DNA from: Butyrivibrio sp. INlla18
GTDB lineage: Bacteria > Bacillota > Clostridia > Lachnospirales > Lachnospiraceae
Assembly (NCBI RefSeq): GCF_900103635.1
Contig: NZ_FMXK01000003.1
Coordinates: forward strand, 62,001 to 126,000
DNA length: 64,000 nucleotides
Direction: 5' to 3'
The notes under the pieces were generated by a model, which saw only the letters and a list, made by a program, of their open reading frames with translations, ran no database searches and was not told where the DNA came from. Positions 7,395 through 14,656 of the stretch are shown here, piece by piece; the first letter of the stretch is position 1, and each line of letters opens with the position of its first letter. The position numbers and the translations under genes were made by a program.

Positions 7395-7843
7395 GTGATT
7401 ATAGATATGTGAATTTACGTCAAATGCCAGAAATAAAGGAAACAGCAGCAAACTGGTTTCATGAAAAATGGGGAGTGCCAACTGAGGCTTACCTAGAGTG
7501 CATGGATGCATATTTAGCTAAAGAAACTGAGTATGGCTGGTATCTTTGCCTTGATGGAGAAAAAATAGTAGGCGGCATGGGTGTTATCGAAAATGACTTC
7601 CACGACAGAAAAGACCTTGCGCCAAATGTCTGCGCTGTTTACACAGAGGAGGACTATAGATGCCAGGGCATATCTGGAAAGCTACTTAATATGGTAGTTG
7701 ATGATATGAAGTCCAAGGGCATTACCCCAATTTATCTAGTTACTGACCATGTTGGATTTTACGAAAGATACGGATGGGAGTTCTTTTGCATGGCCCAGGG
7801 CGACGGAGAGCCTGAGCCTACAAGGCTTTACATCCATAGATGA
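7391..7843 (+). CDS. GNAT family N-acetyltransferase
   Basis: A 150-residue single-domain acetyltransferase. The start at 7391 overlaps the ABC-F stop (ATGA) and is preceded by GGAGG at 7374-7378; earlier in-frame codons lie inside the ABC-F gene. The acetyl-CoA binding motif is CQGISGKLL (RxxGxG/A pattern, about residues 95-103), preceded by the beta strand NVCAVYTEEDYR. The C-terminal GFYERYGW is the usual NxxFYxxxGF-like end. The substrate is unknown; co-transcription with the ABC-F gene suggests detoxification, which is inference. Confidence 0.85.
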   Translation: MSDYRYVNLRQMPEIKETAANWFHEKWGVPTEAYLECMDAYLAKETEYGWYLCLDGEKIVGGMGVIENDFHDRKDLAPNVCAVYTEEDYRCQGISGKLLNMVVDDMKSKGITPIYLVTDHVGFYERYGWEFFCMAQGDGEPEPTRLYIHR

Positions 7844-7862
7844 CCTATAAAGGAGATAATGC

Positions 7863-8630
7863 ATGAACTATTTTGTAGAAGGATTGCAGGGAAGCGGCAA
7901 GAGCACGCTTGTAAGAAAGCTTTCTGAGAAGTATCCTGAGTATAAGGCTATTTGCGAAGGGGACTATTCTCCTGTTGAGCTTGCCTGGTGCGCTTACGTG
8001 GACCAAAAGACTTATGAAGAAATTCTTGATAAGTACGAGAGCCTTAGAGATGAGATCAGGGAAAAGAGCTATGAAGAAGATGACCACATGATCATCTGCT
8101 ACACCAAGATAATTACTGATGTTCCGGGCTTCCACAAGGATTTAGAAAAATATGAGATCTACAATGGGAACCTTGATGCTGAAAGCTTTAAGGAAGTTGT
8201 CTTAAGAAGATTTCAGAATTTTAGTGGTGATAGGAATATCTTTGAGTGTTCTCTTTTCCAGAACATCGTTGAAGACATGATCCTATTCCAGCAAAAGACT
8301 GATGAAGAGATCTTAAACTTTTATAAAGAGGTCAAAAAGGCTCTTGCTGGCAAGGATTATCAGATAATGTACATTCAGACTGATGACATAGCAGCAAATA
8401 TCGACGTTATCAGGAAGGAACGCTCTGATGACAAGGGAAAAGAGATGTGGTTTCCACTGATGATAGGATACTTTGACAATTGTCCTTATGCTAAGGAAAG
8501 GGGATTGTCAGGTACTGAGGCACTACTAGAGCACTTTAAATATAGACAGGAACTGGAACTTAGGATATGCAAGGAAGTATTTGAGGGGAAATATAGGGTG
8601 TTAAAGTCTAAAGATTACGTACTAGACTAA
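7863..8630 (+). CDS. P-loop NTPase / kinase-like protein
   Basis: A 255-residue protein beginning MNYFVEGLQGSGKST, a Walker A loop at residues 7-15 right at the N-terminus, as in small-molecule and nucleoside kinases. It contains an ECSLFQN segment near the middle, typical of the lid/substrate region, and IMYIQTDD in the C-terminal third. AAAGGAGAT supports the start. It follows the acetyltransferase by 19 bases and probably belongs to the same operon. I do not recognise a named family, so the substrate is open. Confidence 0.7.
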   Translation: MNYFVEGLQGSGKSTLVRKLSEKYPEYKAICEGDYSPVELAWCAYVDQKTYEEILDKYESLRDEIREKSYEEDDHMIICYTKIITDVPGFHKDLEKYEIYNGNLDAESFKEVVLRRFQNFSGDRNIFECSLFQNIVEDMILFQQKTDEEILNFYKEVKKALAGKDYQIMYIQTDDIAANIDVIRKERSDDKGKEMWFPLMIGYFDNCPYAKERGLSGTEALLEHFKYRQELELRICKEVFEGKYRVLKSKDYVLD

Positions 8631-8887
8631 AACGATCCGATTTTGACAGAACCAGCGTATGCGAGAACATGCACCAGAAGAAATAGCTTGCGAGCCTTCA
8701 AATGTGGCTAGTGAGCGAGTAATTCTTAGCTGTGGTGGAAAACTAATTGAAAACTGCAATTATAAAGGGATTGAGCTGAATGTTTACAGGATGAATTGAA
8801 CAGAAAGCTGTCTTGTTAACTCTACTTTCCGTAGGTACCAAGTTCTTTTGCACTGGACTACAATCTGAACATGGAGGTGATGGAGAT

Positions 8888-9559
8888 ATGAACCAATATG
8901 TTACGGGAACGATCATTAAGGAATTAAGGGAAAAGAATAAGATGACACAGCTTCAGCTATCGGAGAAACTGGGGGTAAGCGATAAGACTGTATCTAAGTG
9001 GGAGACAGGTAAAGGGTATCCTGATATTACACTGTTGGAACCAATAGCTGAGGCATTCAGAATCTCGGTAACAGAGCTCATTTCAGGTAATACCATTCAC
9101 AATGCTAATGTATCTGCAAATATGCTAAAGGCAAAGTTCTATGTCTGCCCTGTTTGTGGAAATGTTATACATAGTATGGGAGAAATAGCAGTTCACTGTC
9201 ATGGTATTCAGCTTGAGCCACTTGAAGCAGAGCCTACTGATGAGAAACATATGGTATTTATCGAACGTGTGGAAGATGAATATTACGTGCGTATCGATCA
9301 CAGCATGACCAAGGAACATTATATTTCTTTTGTGGCAGCAACTTCATCTGATGGCATACAGATGGTTAAGCTCTATCCGGAAGGTAGTCCTGAAGCGCGA
9401 TTTAAGATAAGCGGAGTTAGAAGGATATTCTTTTACTGTAACCGCGATGGGCTGTATTCTATTGATCCCCTGAAGGGCATTGATGATAAGGAAAGCGGAT
9501 ATGATGATTCCAAGGAGCGAAGGGAACTTGAGAGGGTTGCGGACATGCTATTTGGGTGA
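8888..9559 (+). CDS. XRE-family HTH regulator fused to a superoxide-reductase/desulfoferrodoxin-like domain
   Basis: The start at 8888 is set by GGAGGTGAT 8 bases upstream; 223 residues. Residues 8-64 are an XRE helix-turn-helix (MTQLQLSEKLGVSDKTVSKW). Residues 86-105 hold a CPVC pair and a later C-H, like a reduced desulforedoxin knuckle. Residues 120-190 follow the neelaredoxin/superoxide reductase pattern: KHMVFIE (H121), DHSMTKEHYI (H138, H144) and CNRDG (C184), where true enzymes have CNxHG. Three of four iron-binding His and the axial Cys are therefore kept, and the last His is Asp (D187). A redox- or iron-sensing repressor is the likely role (inference). Confidence 0.8.
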   Translation: MNQYVTGTIIKELREKNKMTQLQLSEKLGVSDKTVSKWETGKGYPDITLLEPIAEAFRISVTELISGNTIHNANVSANMLKAKFYVCPVCGNVIHSMGEIAVHCHGIQLEPLEAEPTDEKHMVFIERVEDEYYVRIDHSMTKEHYISFVAATSSDGIQMVKLYPEGSPEARFKISGVRRIFFYCNRDGLYSIDPLKGIDDKESGYDDSKERRELERVADMLFG

Positions 9560-9609
9560 TATACTAATTTTGTTGAAAAAATACTAAAGAAAGCGAGGTA
9601 ATCATAATA

Positions 9610-9681
9610 ATGAGTGTAGAGAAGATGAATATGAACGTTTTAACTAAATACTTTATGAAGACCTCGGTTTGTGATAAATAA
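9610..9681 (+). CDS. Possible 23-residue peptide
   Basis: ATG at 9610 opens a 23-codon frame (MSVEKMNMNVLTKY then FMKTSVCDK) ending 11 bases before a terminator. GCGAGG lies 12 bases upstream, a weak ribosome binding site. A small gene between a regulator and its own terminator is plausible, but no homology is known to me and coding is unproven. Confidence 0.3.
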   Translation: MSVEKMNMNVLTKYFMKTSVCDK

Positions 9682-9692
9682 TTGATTTTCTT

Positions 9693-9727
9693 AGCCGTGG
9701 CTTATTAGTCACGGCTTTTTCTTTTTT
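9693..9727 (+). terminator. Rho-independent terminator
   Basis: AGCCGTG and CACGGCT form a stem with a 10-base loop, followed by TTTTCTTTTTT. It ends the XRE/small-peptide unit. Confidence 0.8.
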
Positions 9728-9804
9728 AATTTAAACCAGCCATATTCTTGGCACTTTTCCATACTGAGGTCTCCATACCAATCAAGAATAAGGATGGAGA
9801 AAAA

Positions 9805-10809
9805 ATGAATAATTCAAACGAAAGATTATCTAAAGGCAGAGTTTCTGCAATTCACAAGAATAGCTATATCCTAAGATTTGAGGGAAAAGATATTTCAGCA
9901 AAGCTAAAGGGAAGCTTTAGAGATGAAGAGGCAGAGAATCTTCCAGTAGTTGGGGACTATGTTTCTTTTGCCTATAATGAAAACGGAGATTCCCTCATAG
10001 CGTCGGTCTATGAGAGAACAAGCTTTTTACAAAGGCCAGATCAAGCCAAAACTGGCGTCATGCAGTACATGGTGGCAAATGTTGACTATACCTTTATAGT
10101 GACATCGCTAAATGAAGACTACAGCTTTAACAGGATTGCCAGGTATGCAAGCGTTGCCCTGCAGGGACATTCGATACCTGTCGTGGTCCTTACAAAGTCA
10201 GACCTTTGCAGTAACTATGGCAGATATATAAGGGAAGTTGAGAGCATATCTGACAAAGTAAGAGTCCATGCAATTTCTGCATTGTACGGAATAGGAACAG
10301 ATGAACTTCAGGAATATATGCGGCCCGGCGTTACTATATGCCTCATGGGATCATCTGGAGCTGGGAAATCTACTCTTTTAAACGAGCTTGCAGGTGAAGA
10401 CCTGATGAAGACCTCTGCTGTCAGAGAATCGGATTCTACAGGTAGGCATACCACAACCTACAGGCAGCTCATCGAGCTTGATAATGGTGTATCCATAATC
10501 GATACTCCAGGCATGAGAGAGATTGGAATGGCTAGTTCAGAGCAGGGAATAGACAATACCTTTTCTGATATTCTGACTTTGGAAAAGTGCTGTAAATTCA
10601 GCGACTGCAAACATGATACGGAACCAGGATGTGCCATAAAGGCTGCAATAGAAAGTGGCGAACTTTCGATAGAGCGTTATAATCTATATAAGTCTTTACT
10701 TTCTGAAAACACTAGAAATTATGCCAAGAAAAAGGAAATCTCTAAATGGGCAAAGGCTGCCAAGAAAATGAAAATGAGCCCTAGGGACGGAGGTTACGGC
10801 TCATTTTAG
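9805..10809 (+). CDS. rsgA: Ribosome small-subunit-dependent GTPase A
   Basis: A 334-residue circularly permuted GTPase. An N-terminal OB-fold domain (about 1-72) precedes the G4 motif TKSD (130-133), then G1 GSSGAGKST (182-190), the switch I region with TGRHTTT and G3 DTPG. The C-terminal zinc knuckle has the ordered Cys/His set in CCKFSDCKHDTEPGC. RsgA releases late 30S assembly factors. The start at 9805 has GGATGGAGA just upstream; the earlier frame lies in the preceding leader. The last 11 residues (MSPRDGGYGSF) and the stop codon are encoded by a palindromic repeat element, so the natural tail may have been overwritten. Confidence 0.93.
   Translation: MNNSNERLSKGRVSAIHKNSYILRFEGKDISAKLKGSFRDEEAENLPVVGDYVSFAYNENGDSLIASVYERTSFLQRPDQAKTGVMQYMVANVDYTFIVTSLNEDYSFNRIARYASVALQGHSIPVVVLTKSDLCSNYGRYIREVESISDKVRVHAISALYGIGTDELQEYMRPGVTICLMGSSGAGKSTLLNELAGEDLMKTSAVRESDSTGRHTTTYRQLIELDNGVSIIDTPGMREIGMASSEQGIDNTFSDILTLEKCCKFSDCKHDTEPGCAIKAAIESGELSIERYNLYKSLLSENTRNYAKKKEISKWAKAAKKMKMSPRDGGYGSF
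10771..10807 (+). repeat. GGGACGG-type palindromic repeat, copy R1
   Basis: AAAATGAGCC and GGCTCATTTT form a perfect 10-bp stem enclosing CTAGGGACGGAGGTTAC. It overlaps the end of rsgA and supplies its stop codon. The same unit occurs five more times in the window (10816, 11427, 11467, 24127, 24774). Confidence 0.85.
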
Positions 10810-10815
10810 AAATAG

Positions 10816-10849
10816 TGAGCCCTAGGGACGGAGGTTAGGGCTCATTTTA
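10816..10849 (+). repeat. GGGACGG-type palindromic repeat, copy R2
   Basis: TGAGCCCTA and TAGGGCTCA form a perfect 9-bp stem around GGGACGGAGGT; same orientation as R1 and 9 bases after it. The ribosome binding site of the hydrolase gene follows directly. Confidence 0.85.
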
Positions 10850-10864
10850 GTAGGAGGAAAATAA

Positions 10865-11419
10865 ATGAATTCTAAAAAGCTCGCAGTAATCTTACCAGGA
10901 ACAGGCTACACCAAGGATAAGCCTCTTTTATACTATGCTCAAACTATAGCTATAAAGAAGGAATACGAGATAGTTAACGTTGATTATGACAAATTCTTTG
11001 TAGGCGTTAACTATAGAAATCCTGATGAGATGAATGCTGTAGCAGACAAGGCATACGAATATGCGGCAGAGCGTCTTGATAGCATAAATTATAACGAGTA
11101 CGACAAGGTTGTATTTATAGGAAAGAGCTTTGGAACAATTGTGGGTGCCAGATACGCTACTGAGCATAACATGGCTCCAACGCAGATCTGGTACACTCCT
11201 GTTATGGACGCCTATGATAAGGCAGTAGGCCATATCGTGGCATTTATGGGAGATAAGGACCCAATAGCAGACGTAAATGCAGCACGAAAGAAAGCAGAAG
11301 AGAAGGGAATTCCTCTCCATGTTTATCCTAATGCCAACCACTCTCTGGCTACAGGGGATGCACTTGTGGACATCGATGCACTTAGGGATGTCATGACTAT
11401 CACTAATGAAATCTTGTAA
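10865..11419 (+). CDS. Small alpha/beta-hydrolase-fold protein
   Basis: A 184-residue protein with an alpha/beta hydrolase layout: an N-terminal strand LAVILPGTGYTKDKP, the nucleophile elbow GKSFGT (Ser about residue 97), an acidic strand end MGDKDPIAD (about 138-146) and the catalytic His in NANHSL (about 158). It lacks a cap domain and is short for the fold. The substrate is unknown. AGGAGG lies 8 bases upstream. The gene is tightly bracketed by inverted pairs of the GGGACGG repeat (R1/R2 before, R3/R4 after), which suggests it could travel with, or be insulated by, these repeats. Confidence 0.75.
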   Translation: MNSKKLAVILPGTGYTKDKPLLYYAQTIAIKKEYEIVNVDYDKFFVGVNYRNPDEMNAVADKAYEYAAERLDSINYNEYDKVVFIGKSFGTIVGARYATEHNMAPTQIWYTPVMDAYDKAVGHIVAFMGDKDPIADVNAARKKAEEKGIPLHVYPNANHSLATGDALVDIDALRDVMTITNEIL

Positions 11420-11426
11420 GACAAAA

Positions 11427-11459
11427 ATGAGCCCTAACCTCCGTCCCTAGAGCTCATTC
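11427..11459 (-). repeat. GGGACGG-type palindromic repeat, copy R3 (reverse)
   Basis: Reverse-oriented copy (AATGAGCCCTAACC ... AGCTCATT) starting 7 bases after the hydrolase stop. It carries one change that weakens the stem relative to R2. Confidence 0.85.
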
Positions 11460-11466
11460 AGGGAAA

Positions 11467-11501
11467 AATGAGCCCTAACCTCCGTCCCTAGAGCTCATTT
11501 T
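11467..11501 (-). repeat. GGGACGG-type palindromic repeat, copy R4 (reverse)
   Basis: Second reverse-oriented copy, almost identical to R3 including the same single change, so the R3/R4 pair probably arose by duplication. It ends 16 bases before the LytTR start. Confidence 0.85.
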
Positions 11502-11502
11502 A

Positions 11503-11511
11503 TGCTAGAAT
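11503..11511 (+). promoter_or_regulatory. Extended -10 promoter immediately before the LytTR gene
   Basis: TGCTAGAAT is an extended -10 element ending 6 bases before the ATG at 11518. No Shine-Dalgarno sequence is present, so a leaderless transcript is predicted. Any -35 would lie inside repeat R4. Confidence 0.4.
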
Positions 11512-11517
11512 TATAGT

Positions 11518-11958
11518 ATGAAGATAGATATAGAGAAGATCACTGCAGGGGAGGATAGCGTAACCATACGCTACAAGGACCTCACACCTGCTATCAAAAG
11601 AATAATCGGCATCCTTGAAAAGACTGAGGACAAGCTGTGGGGCAAGACAGAATCAGGAACTGTCAGCATTAGTCTCCATGACATCCTCTATCTTGAGTCT
11701 GTTGACGACAAGCTTTTTGCCTATACAGGTAGTAGCGTTGTAAGGATTGACGGAAGCCTTAATTCCTTCGTAACAGACATTGACGACGAGAGCTTTTTTA
11801 GGTGCAGTAAGTCCATGGTCATCAACGTTAACAGGGTGAAGGCCTTAAAGAGCCTGTCCTCTAACAGGATAGACGCCACCATGGAAAGCGGCGAGCATAT
11901 CATAATATCCAGAAGATATGCGTCAGATTTTAGAAGACTTTTGAAAGGAGGCAGGTAA
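11518..11958 (+). CDS. LytTR-domain transcriptional regulator
   Basis: A 146-residue protein with a short N-terminal part (about 1-45) and a LytTR DNA-binding domain (about 46-142). Typical elements are visible: VSISLHDILYLESVDDKLFAYT, the FFRCSKSMVINVNRV core, and a C-terminal ISRRYASDFRRLL. No receiver domain is present. LytTR proteins of this size are usually followed by a DUF3021 membrane partner, as here (1-base gap). It probably controls the ABC exporter downstream or itself. No ribosome binding site is visible. Confidence 0.9.
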   Translation: MKIDIEKITAGEDSVTIRYKDLTPAIKRIIGILEKTEDKLWGKTESGTVSISLHDILYLESVDDKLFAYTGSSVVRIDGSLNSFVTDIDDESFFRCSKSMVINVNRVKALKSLSSNRIDATMESGEHIIISRRYASDFRRLLKGGR

Positions 11959-11959
11959 T

Positions 11960-12427
11960 ATGAAGGACAAAAAGAAATTATCACTGTGGGAACTGTATCT
12001 TACAAAAGAGATAGGTATCGAGTTTAAGTCATGCCTTTATTTCTTTGCATTCCTTTTTTTCTACTGCGTTTACAGAGTATGCCTTGGAATCTACGACGCC
12101 AGCATTCTCCACATGACAGAGCTTATATTTGCCTGCTACATAATTGGCTATATTCAGGTGTATTTTCTTTGGAACTTTGATGAAGCTGACAAGCTTGGAC
12201 TCAAGGAAGCCTTTGGTATGATAGGCTGCACCGCAGTTTATTGCATTATCTCATATGTATTTAACTGGTTTGCAAAAGACCTTTTGGTAACGCTTTTATT
12301 TGCAGCGTACATTTTACTTGTTTATTTCTGCGTATATCTGATCTACAAATATAAGCGCAAGATAGATGACAAAAAACTAAACGAGGACCTTAAATTTTTC
12401 CAGACAAGTCATCAAAAAAGTGAATGA
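11960..12427 (+). CDS. DUF3021 membrane protein, LytTR partner
   Basis: A 155-residue protein with four hydrophobic helices (about 25-43, 50-70, 85-103, 107-128) and charged ends, the DUF3021 layout. AAAGGAGGC lies within the end of the LytTR gene and the two genes are one base apart, so they are co-translated. DUF3021 proteins are thought to modulate the partner LytTR regulator. A terminator follows. Confidence 0.8.
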   Translation: MKDKKKLSLWELYLTKEIGIEFKSCLYFFAFLFFYCVYRVCLGIYDASILHMTELIFACYIIGYIQVYFLWNFDEADKLGLKEAFGMIGCTAVYCIISYVFNWFAKDLLVTLLFAAYILLVYFCVYLIYKYKRKIDDKKLNEDLKFFQTSHQKSE

Positions 12428-12450
12428 TAGAGGTAATATAGTGCATCTTA

Positions 12451-12478
12451 CGGGAACATGTATTGTTCCCGTTTTTTG
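12451..12478 (+). terminator. Rho-independent terminator
   Basis: CGGGAACA and TGTTCCCG form a stem with a short loop, followed by TTTTTTG. It separates the LytTR pair from the ABC exporter. Confidence 0.85.
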
Positions 12479-12519
12479 TTTTTGTTATGAATAAATTACA
12501 AGAACAAAGGAGGCGCTAT

Positions 12520-13218
12520 ATGAAAGAAAATGTTATCGAGATCAGACATCTCACAAAAAGTTACGGTAAGAGCCGAGGAGTAATAGATGTATCTCTAAAT
12601 GTAAAGCAGGGAGATATCTTTGGCTTCCTTGGACCAAACGGAGCGGGCAAATCTACTACGATCCGATCCATGCTTGGATTTCTTAAGATAAATGAGGGCA
12701 GTATCAATATCCTTGGAATGGACAGCGGAAGGGACCATGAAAAGATACTTAGAGAAGTAGGCTACATGCCATCTGAAGCCTGGTTTTACGATTCCATGAA
12801 GGTAAAGGATGTTATCAAATACGCAGCAGACGTAAGAGGACTTGATTGCAGTAATGAAGCAGGAATGCTCTGCGAAAGGCTTAAGGTTGATACAAACAAA
12901 AAGATAAAACAGCTGTCTCTTGGAAATAGAAAGAAGGTCAGCATTGTGTGCGCAATGCAGCATAAGCCAAAGCTCTTTATCTTTGATGAGCCTACAGGAG
13001 GTCTCGACCCTCTTATGCAAAAGAAATTCTTTGAACTCATAAATGAATATGTAGATAAAGGCGCCACATGTCTTTTATCAACACATGTATTATCTGAAGT
13101 TGATAAATACTGCAAAAATGCAGCGATCATGAGAGACGGAAGGCTCACAATGCTCGATACACCACATATTGATGATGAGACTTTCCTAAGTTTTTATGAA
13201 GATGATGAGGAGGCGTAA
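12520..13218 (+). CDS. ABC-2 type exporter, ATP-binding protein
   Basis: A 232-residue ATPase. The start at 12520 has AGGAGG 7 bases upstream; the longer frame from 12463 runs through the preceding terminator. Walker A GPNGAGKST (about 40-48), signature LSLGNRKKV, Walker B LFIFDEPTGGLDP and the switch His in STHVLSE are all present, so the ATPase should be active. It resembles BcrA/NatA-type subunits for peptide-antibiotic or ion export. It pairs with the permease 2 bases downstream. The substrate is not determinable. Confidence 0.9.
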   Translation: MKENVIEIRHLTKSYGKSRGVIDVSLNVKQGDIFGFLGPNGAGKSTTIRSMLGFLKINEGSINILGMDSGRDHEKILREVGYMPSEAWFYDSMKVKDVIKYAADVRGLDCSNEAGMLCERLKVDTNKKIKQLSLGNRKKVSIVCAMQHKPKLFIFDEPTGGLDPLMQKKFFELINEYVDKGATCLLSTHVLSEVDKYCKNAAIMRDGRLTMLDTPHIDDETFLSFYEDDEEA

Positions 13219-13220
13219 AT

Positions 13221-14012
13221 ATGAGATCAGTACTTAAAAGAGAATTATTACTTAATATAAAGAGCTTGTTAATATGGAGCATTTCAGTAGGACTTATGGG
13301 ATTTGCATGCATACTGCTGTATCAGTCAATGGAAGGCGAGATGAAGGACATGGCAGATGCCTTTTCCAATATGGGAGCTTTTTCAGAAGCCTTTGGAATG
13401 AGTACTCTTAGTATTGCAACGCTAAAAGGATACTTTGCTACAGAAGTAGGAGCTGTTCATGGCCTTGGAAGTGCCATGTTTGCAGCTATAACAGCAATAG
13501 GCATTATTTCTAAGGAAGAGGATGCCCATACGGGAGAATTTACATTTTCTCTTCCGCTATCAAGAAGTAAGATCATTGCAGCAAAGGGAATCTGCGTAGC
13601 CATAATGCTTATAGTGTTTACAGTAATCTGTACAGCATTTTACTACATAGGATTTGAGATCCTGGGCGAAGAGATGCCAATGGATCAGTTCATGAAATTC
13701 ATGGGAATGCAGCTACTGATGAATGCCGAGATTGCAGGTATCTGCTTTGGAGTGTCAGCTATTTCTGGTAAGAACAGAATGGGACTTGGCCTTGGAATAG
13801 CTCTCGTATGCTATGCCTACGACGTAATGGGAAGAGTGGTTCCAGACCTTAAGGACTATCTCTTTATAGGACCTTATTCATATTCCAACGCATCCGAGAT
13901 ATTTACTGGGGTAGCTACTGAAGGAAAAGCTATAGCATTGGCAGCAGCTTTTTTGATCGGAGGAGTAGCCTTTGCATTCTTAAGATTTAACAAAAGAGAT
14001 CTGGCAAGCTGA
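13221..14012 (+). CDS. ABC-2 type exporter, membrane subunit
   Basis: A 263-residue integral membrane protein with about six hydrophobic segments. An N-terminal helix (LLIWSISVGLMGFACILLYQ) is followed by a cytoplasm-facing KEEDAHTGEFTFSLPLSRSKI motif, typical of the BcrB/NatB-type permease family where the coupling helix follows such a sequence. AGGAGG inside the end of the ATPase gene drives its translation. It works with the upstream ATPase. Confidence 0.88.
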   Translation: MRSVLKRELLLNIKSLLIWSISVGLMGFACILLYQSMEGEMKDMADAFSNMGAFSEAFGMSTLSIATLKGYFATEVGAVHGLGSAMFAAITAIGIISKEEDAHTGEFTFSLPLSRSKIIAAKGICVAIMLIVFTVICTAFYYIGFEILGEEMPMDQFMKFMGMQLLMNAEIAGICFGVSAISGKNRMGLGLGIALVCYAYDVMGRVVPDLKDYLFIGPYSYSNASEIFTGVATEGKAIALAAAFLIGGVAFAFLRFNKRDLAS

Positions 14013-14029
14013 TAAAAAAATAAAATTTG

Positions 14030-14048
14030 TACTATACGAAATATAGTA
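14030..14048. promoter_or_regulatory. Short palindrome upstream of the lipoprotein gene
   Basis: TACTATA and TATAGTA flank CGAAA. AT-rich promoter-like sequence surrounds it, so a repressor site is possible. The evidence is only the symmetry. Confidence 0.3.
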
Positions 14049-14125
14049 TTATGTGATATCATACTAAATGTTGCGGCTTACGTAACAATTACTAAAGGGA
14101 AAAATATAGAAAGAGGTATGATGTT

Positions 14126-14527
14126 ATGAAAAAGTTTGTTTCAAGAATCCTTCTTCCACTTATGGCTTGCTTAATGCTTGTAGCTTGTGGAGCACCAAGT
14201 TCACTTGAGGAAATCCTTACATCTGATGCTGCAGTAGCAGAGACAGAGAAGGCTAAGGAAGATCTCCTTTCTCAGTACAGTGACACATATTCAGACTATG
14301 CTATGGAAGTAACTGGCAACAACCTTACTTACAAGTATTACTATGTAGAAGAGCTTTCAGCTTCAGCTGATGACCTTAAGGCAGCTCTTGAGGCTGAGTC
14401 ATCTTGGTCAGATCTTATCAACCAGACAAAGGATGAGATTGAGAAGACAGCTAAGATTCGTCCAGAGACAGTTACATTTGCTTACTATACAGCAGATGGT
14501 ACAGAAATCTTCAGCGTTACAGAGTAA
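14126..14527 (+). CDS. Small lipoprotein (DUF4854-like)
   Basis: A 133-residue secreted lipoprotein: positive N-terminus, hydrophobic segment and lipobox VACG (Cys at residue 21). The mature part has EVTGNNLTYKYYY and a helix ending in TKDEIEKTAK, then PETVTFAYYTADGTEIF. This resembles, from memory, the DUF4854 lipoproteins of Clostridia. The function is unknown. It follows the ABC exporter by about 110 bases with a palindrome and possible promoter between, and ends with a strong terminator. Confidence 0.65.
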   Translation: MKKFVSRILLPLMACLMLVACGAPSSLEEILTSDAAVAETEKAKEDLLSQYSDTYSDYAMEVTGNNLTYKYYYVEELSASADDLKAALEAESSWSDLINQTKDEIEKTAKIRPETVTFAYYTADGTEIFSVTE

Positions 14528-14573
14528 TTCTTAATACTTAAGATAATAAAGTGTTTTTTTGAATGAAATTAAG

Positions 14574-14628
14574 AAAGTGGATTTTTTTGTGATTTGAATT
14601 ATCAAATGCAAAAAAGTCCACTTTTTCT
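14574..14628 (+). terminator. Long terminator hairpin
   Basis: AAAGTGGATTTTTTTG pairs with CAAAAAAGTCCACTTT around an AT-rich loop, then TTTCTTATT. It separates the lipoprotein gene from the sugar locus. Confidence 0.8.
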
Positions 14629-14656
14629 TATTATATTCATCTGCTAAAATTTCCTT

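Noticed and set aside
12595..13020. Reverse-strand frames inside the ABC exporter genes
   Set aside because: They lie opposite a complete ATPase with all motifs and lack ribosome sites.
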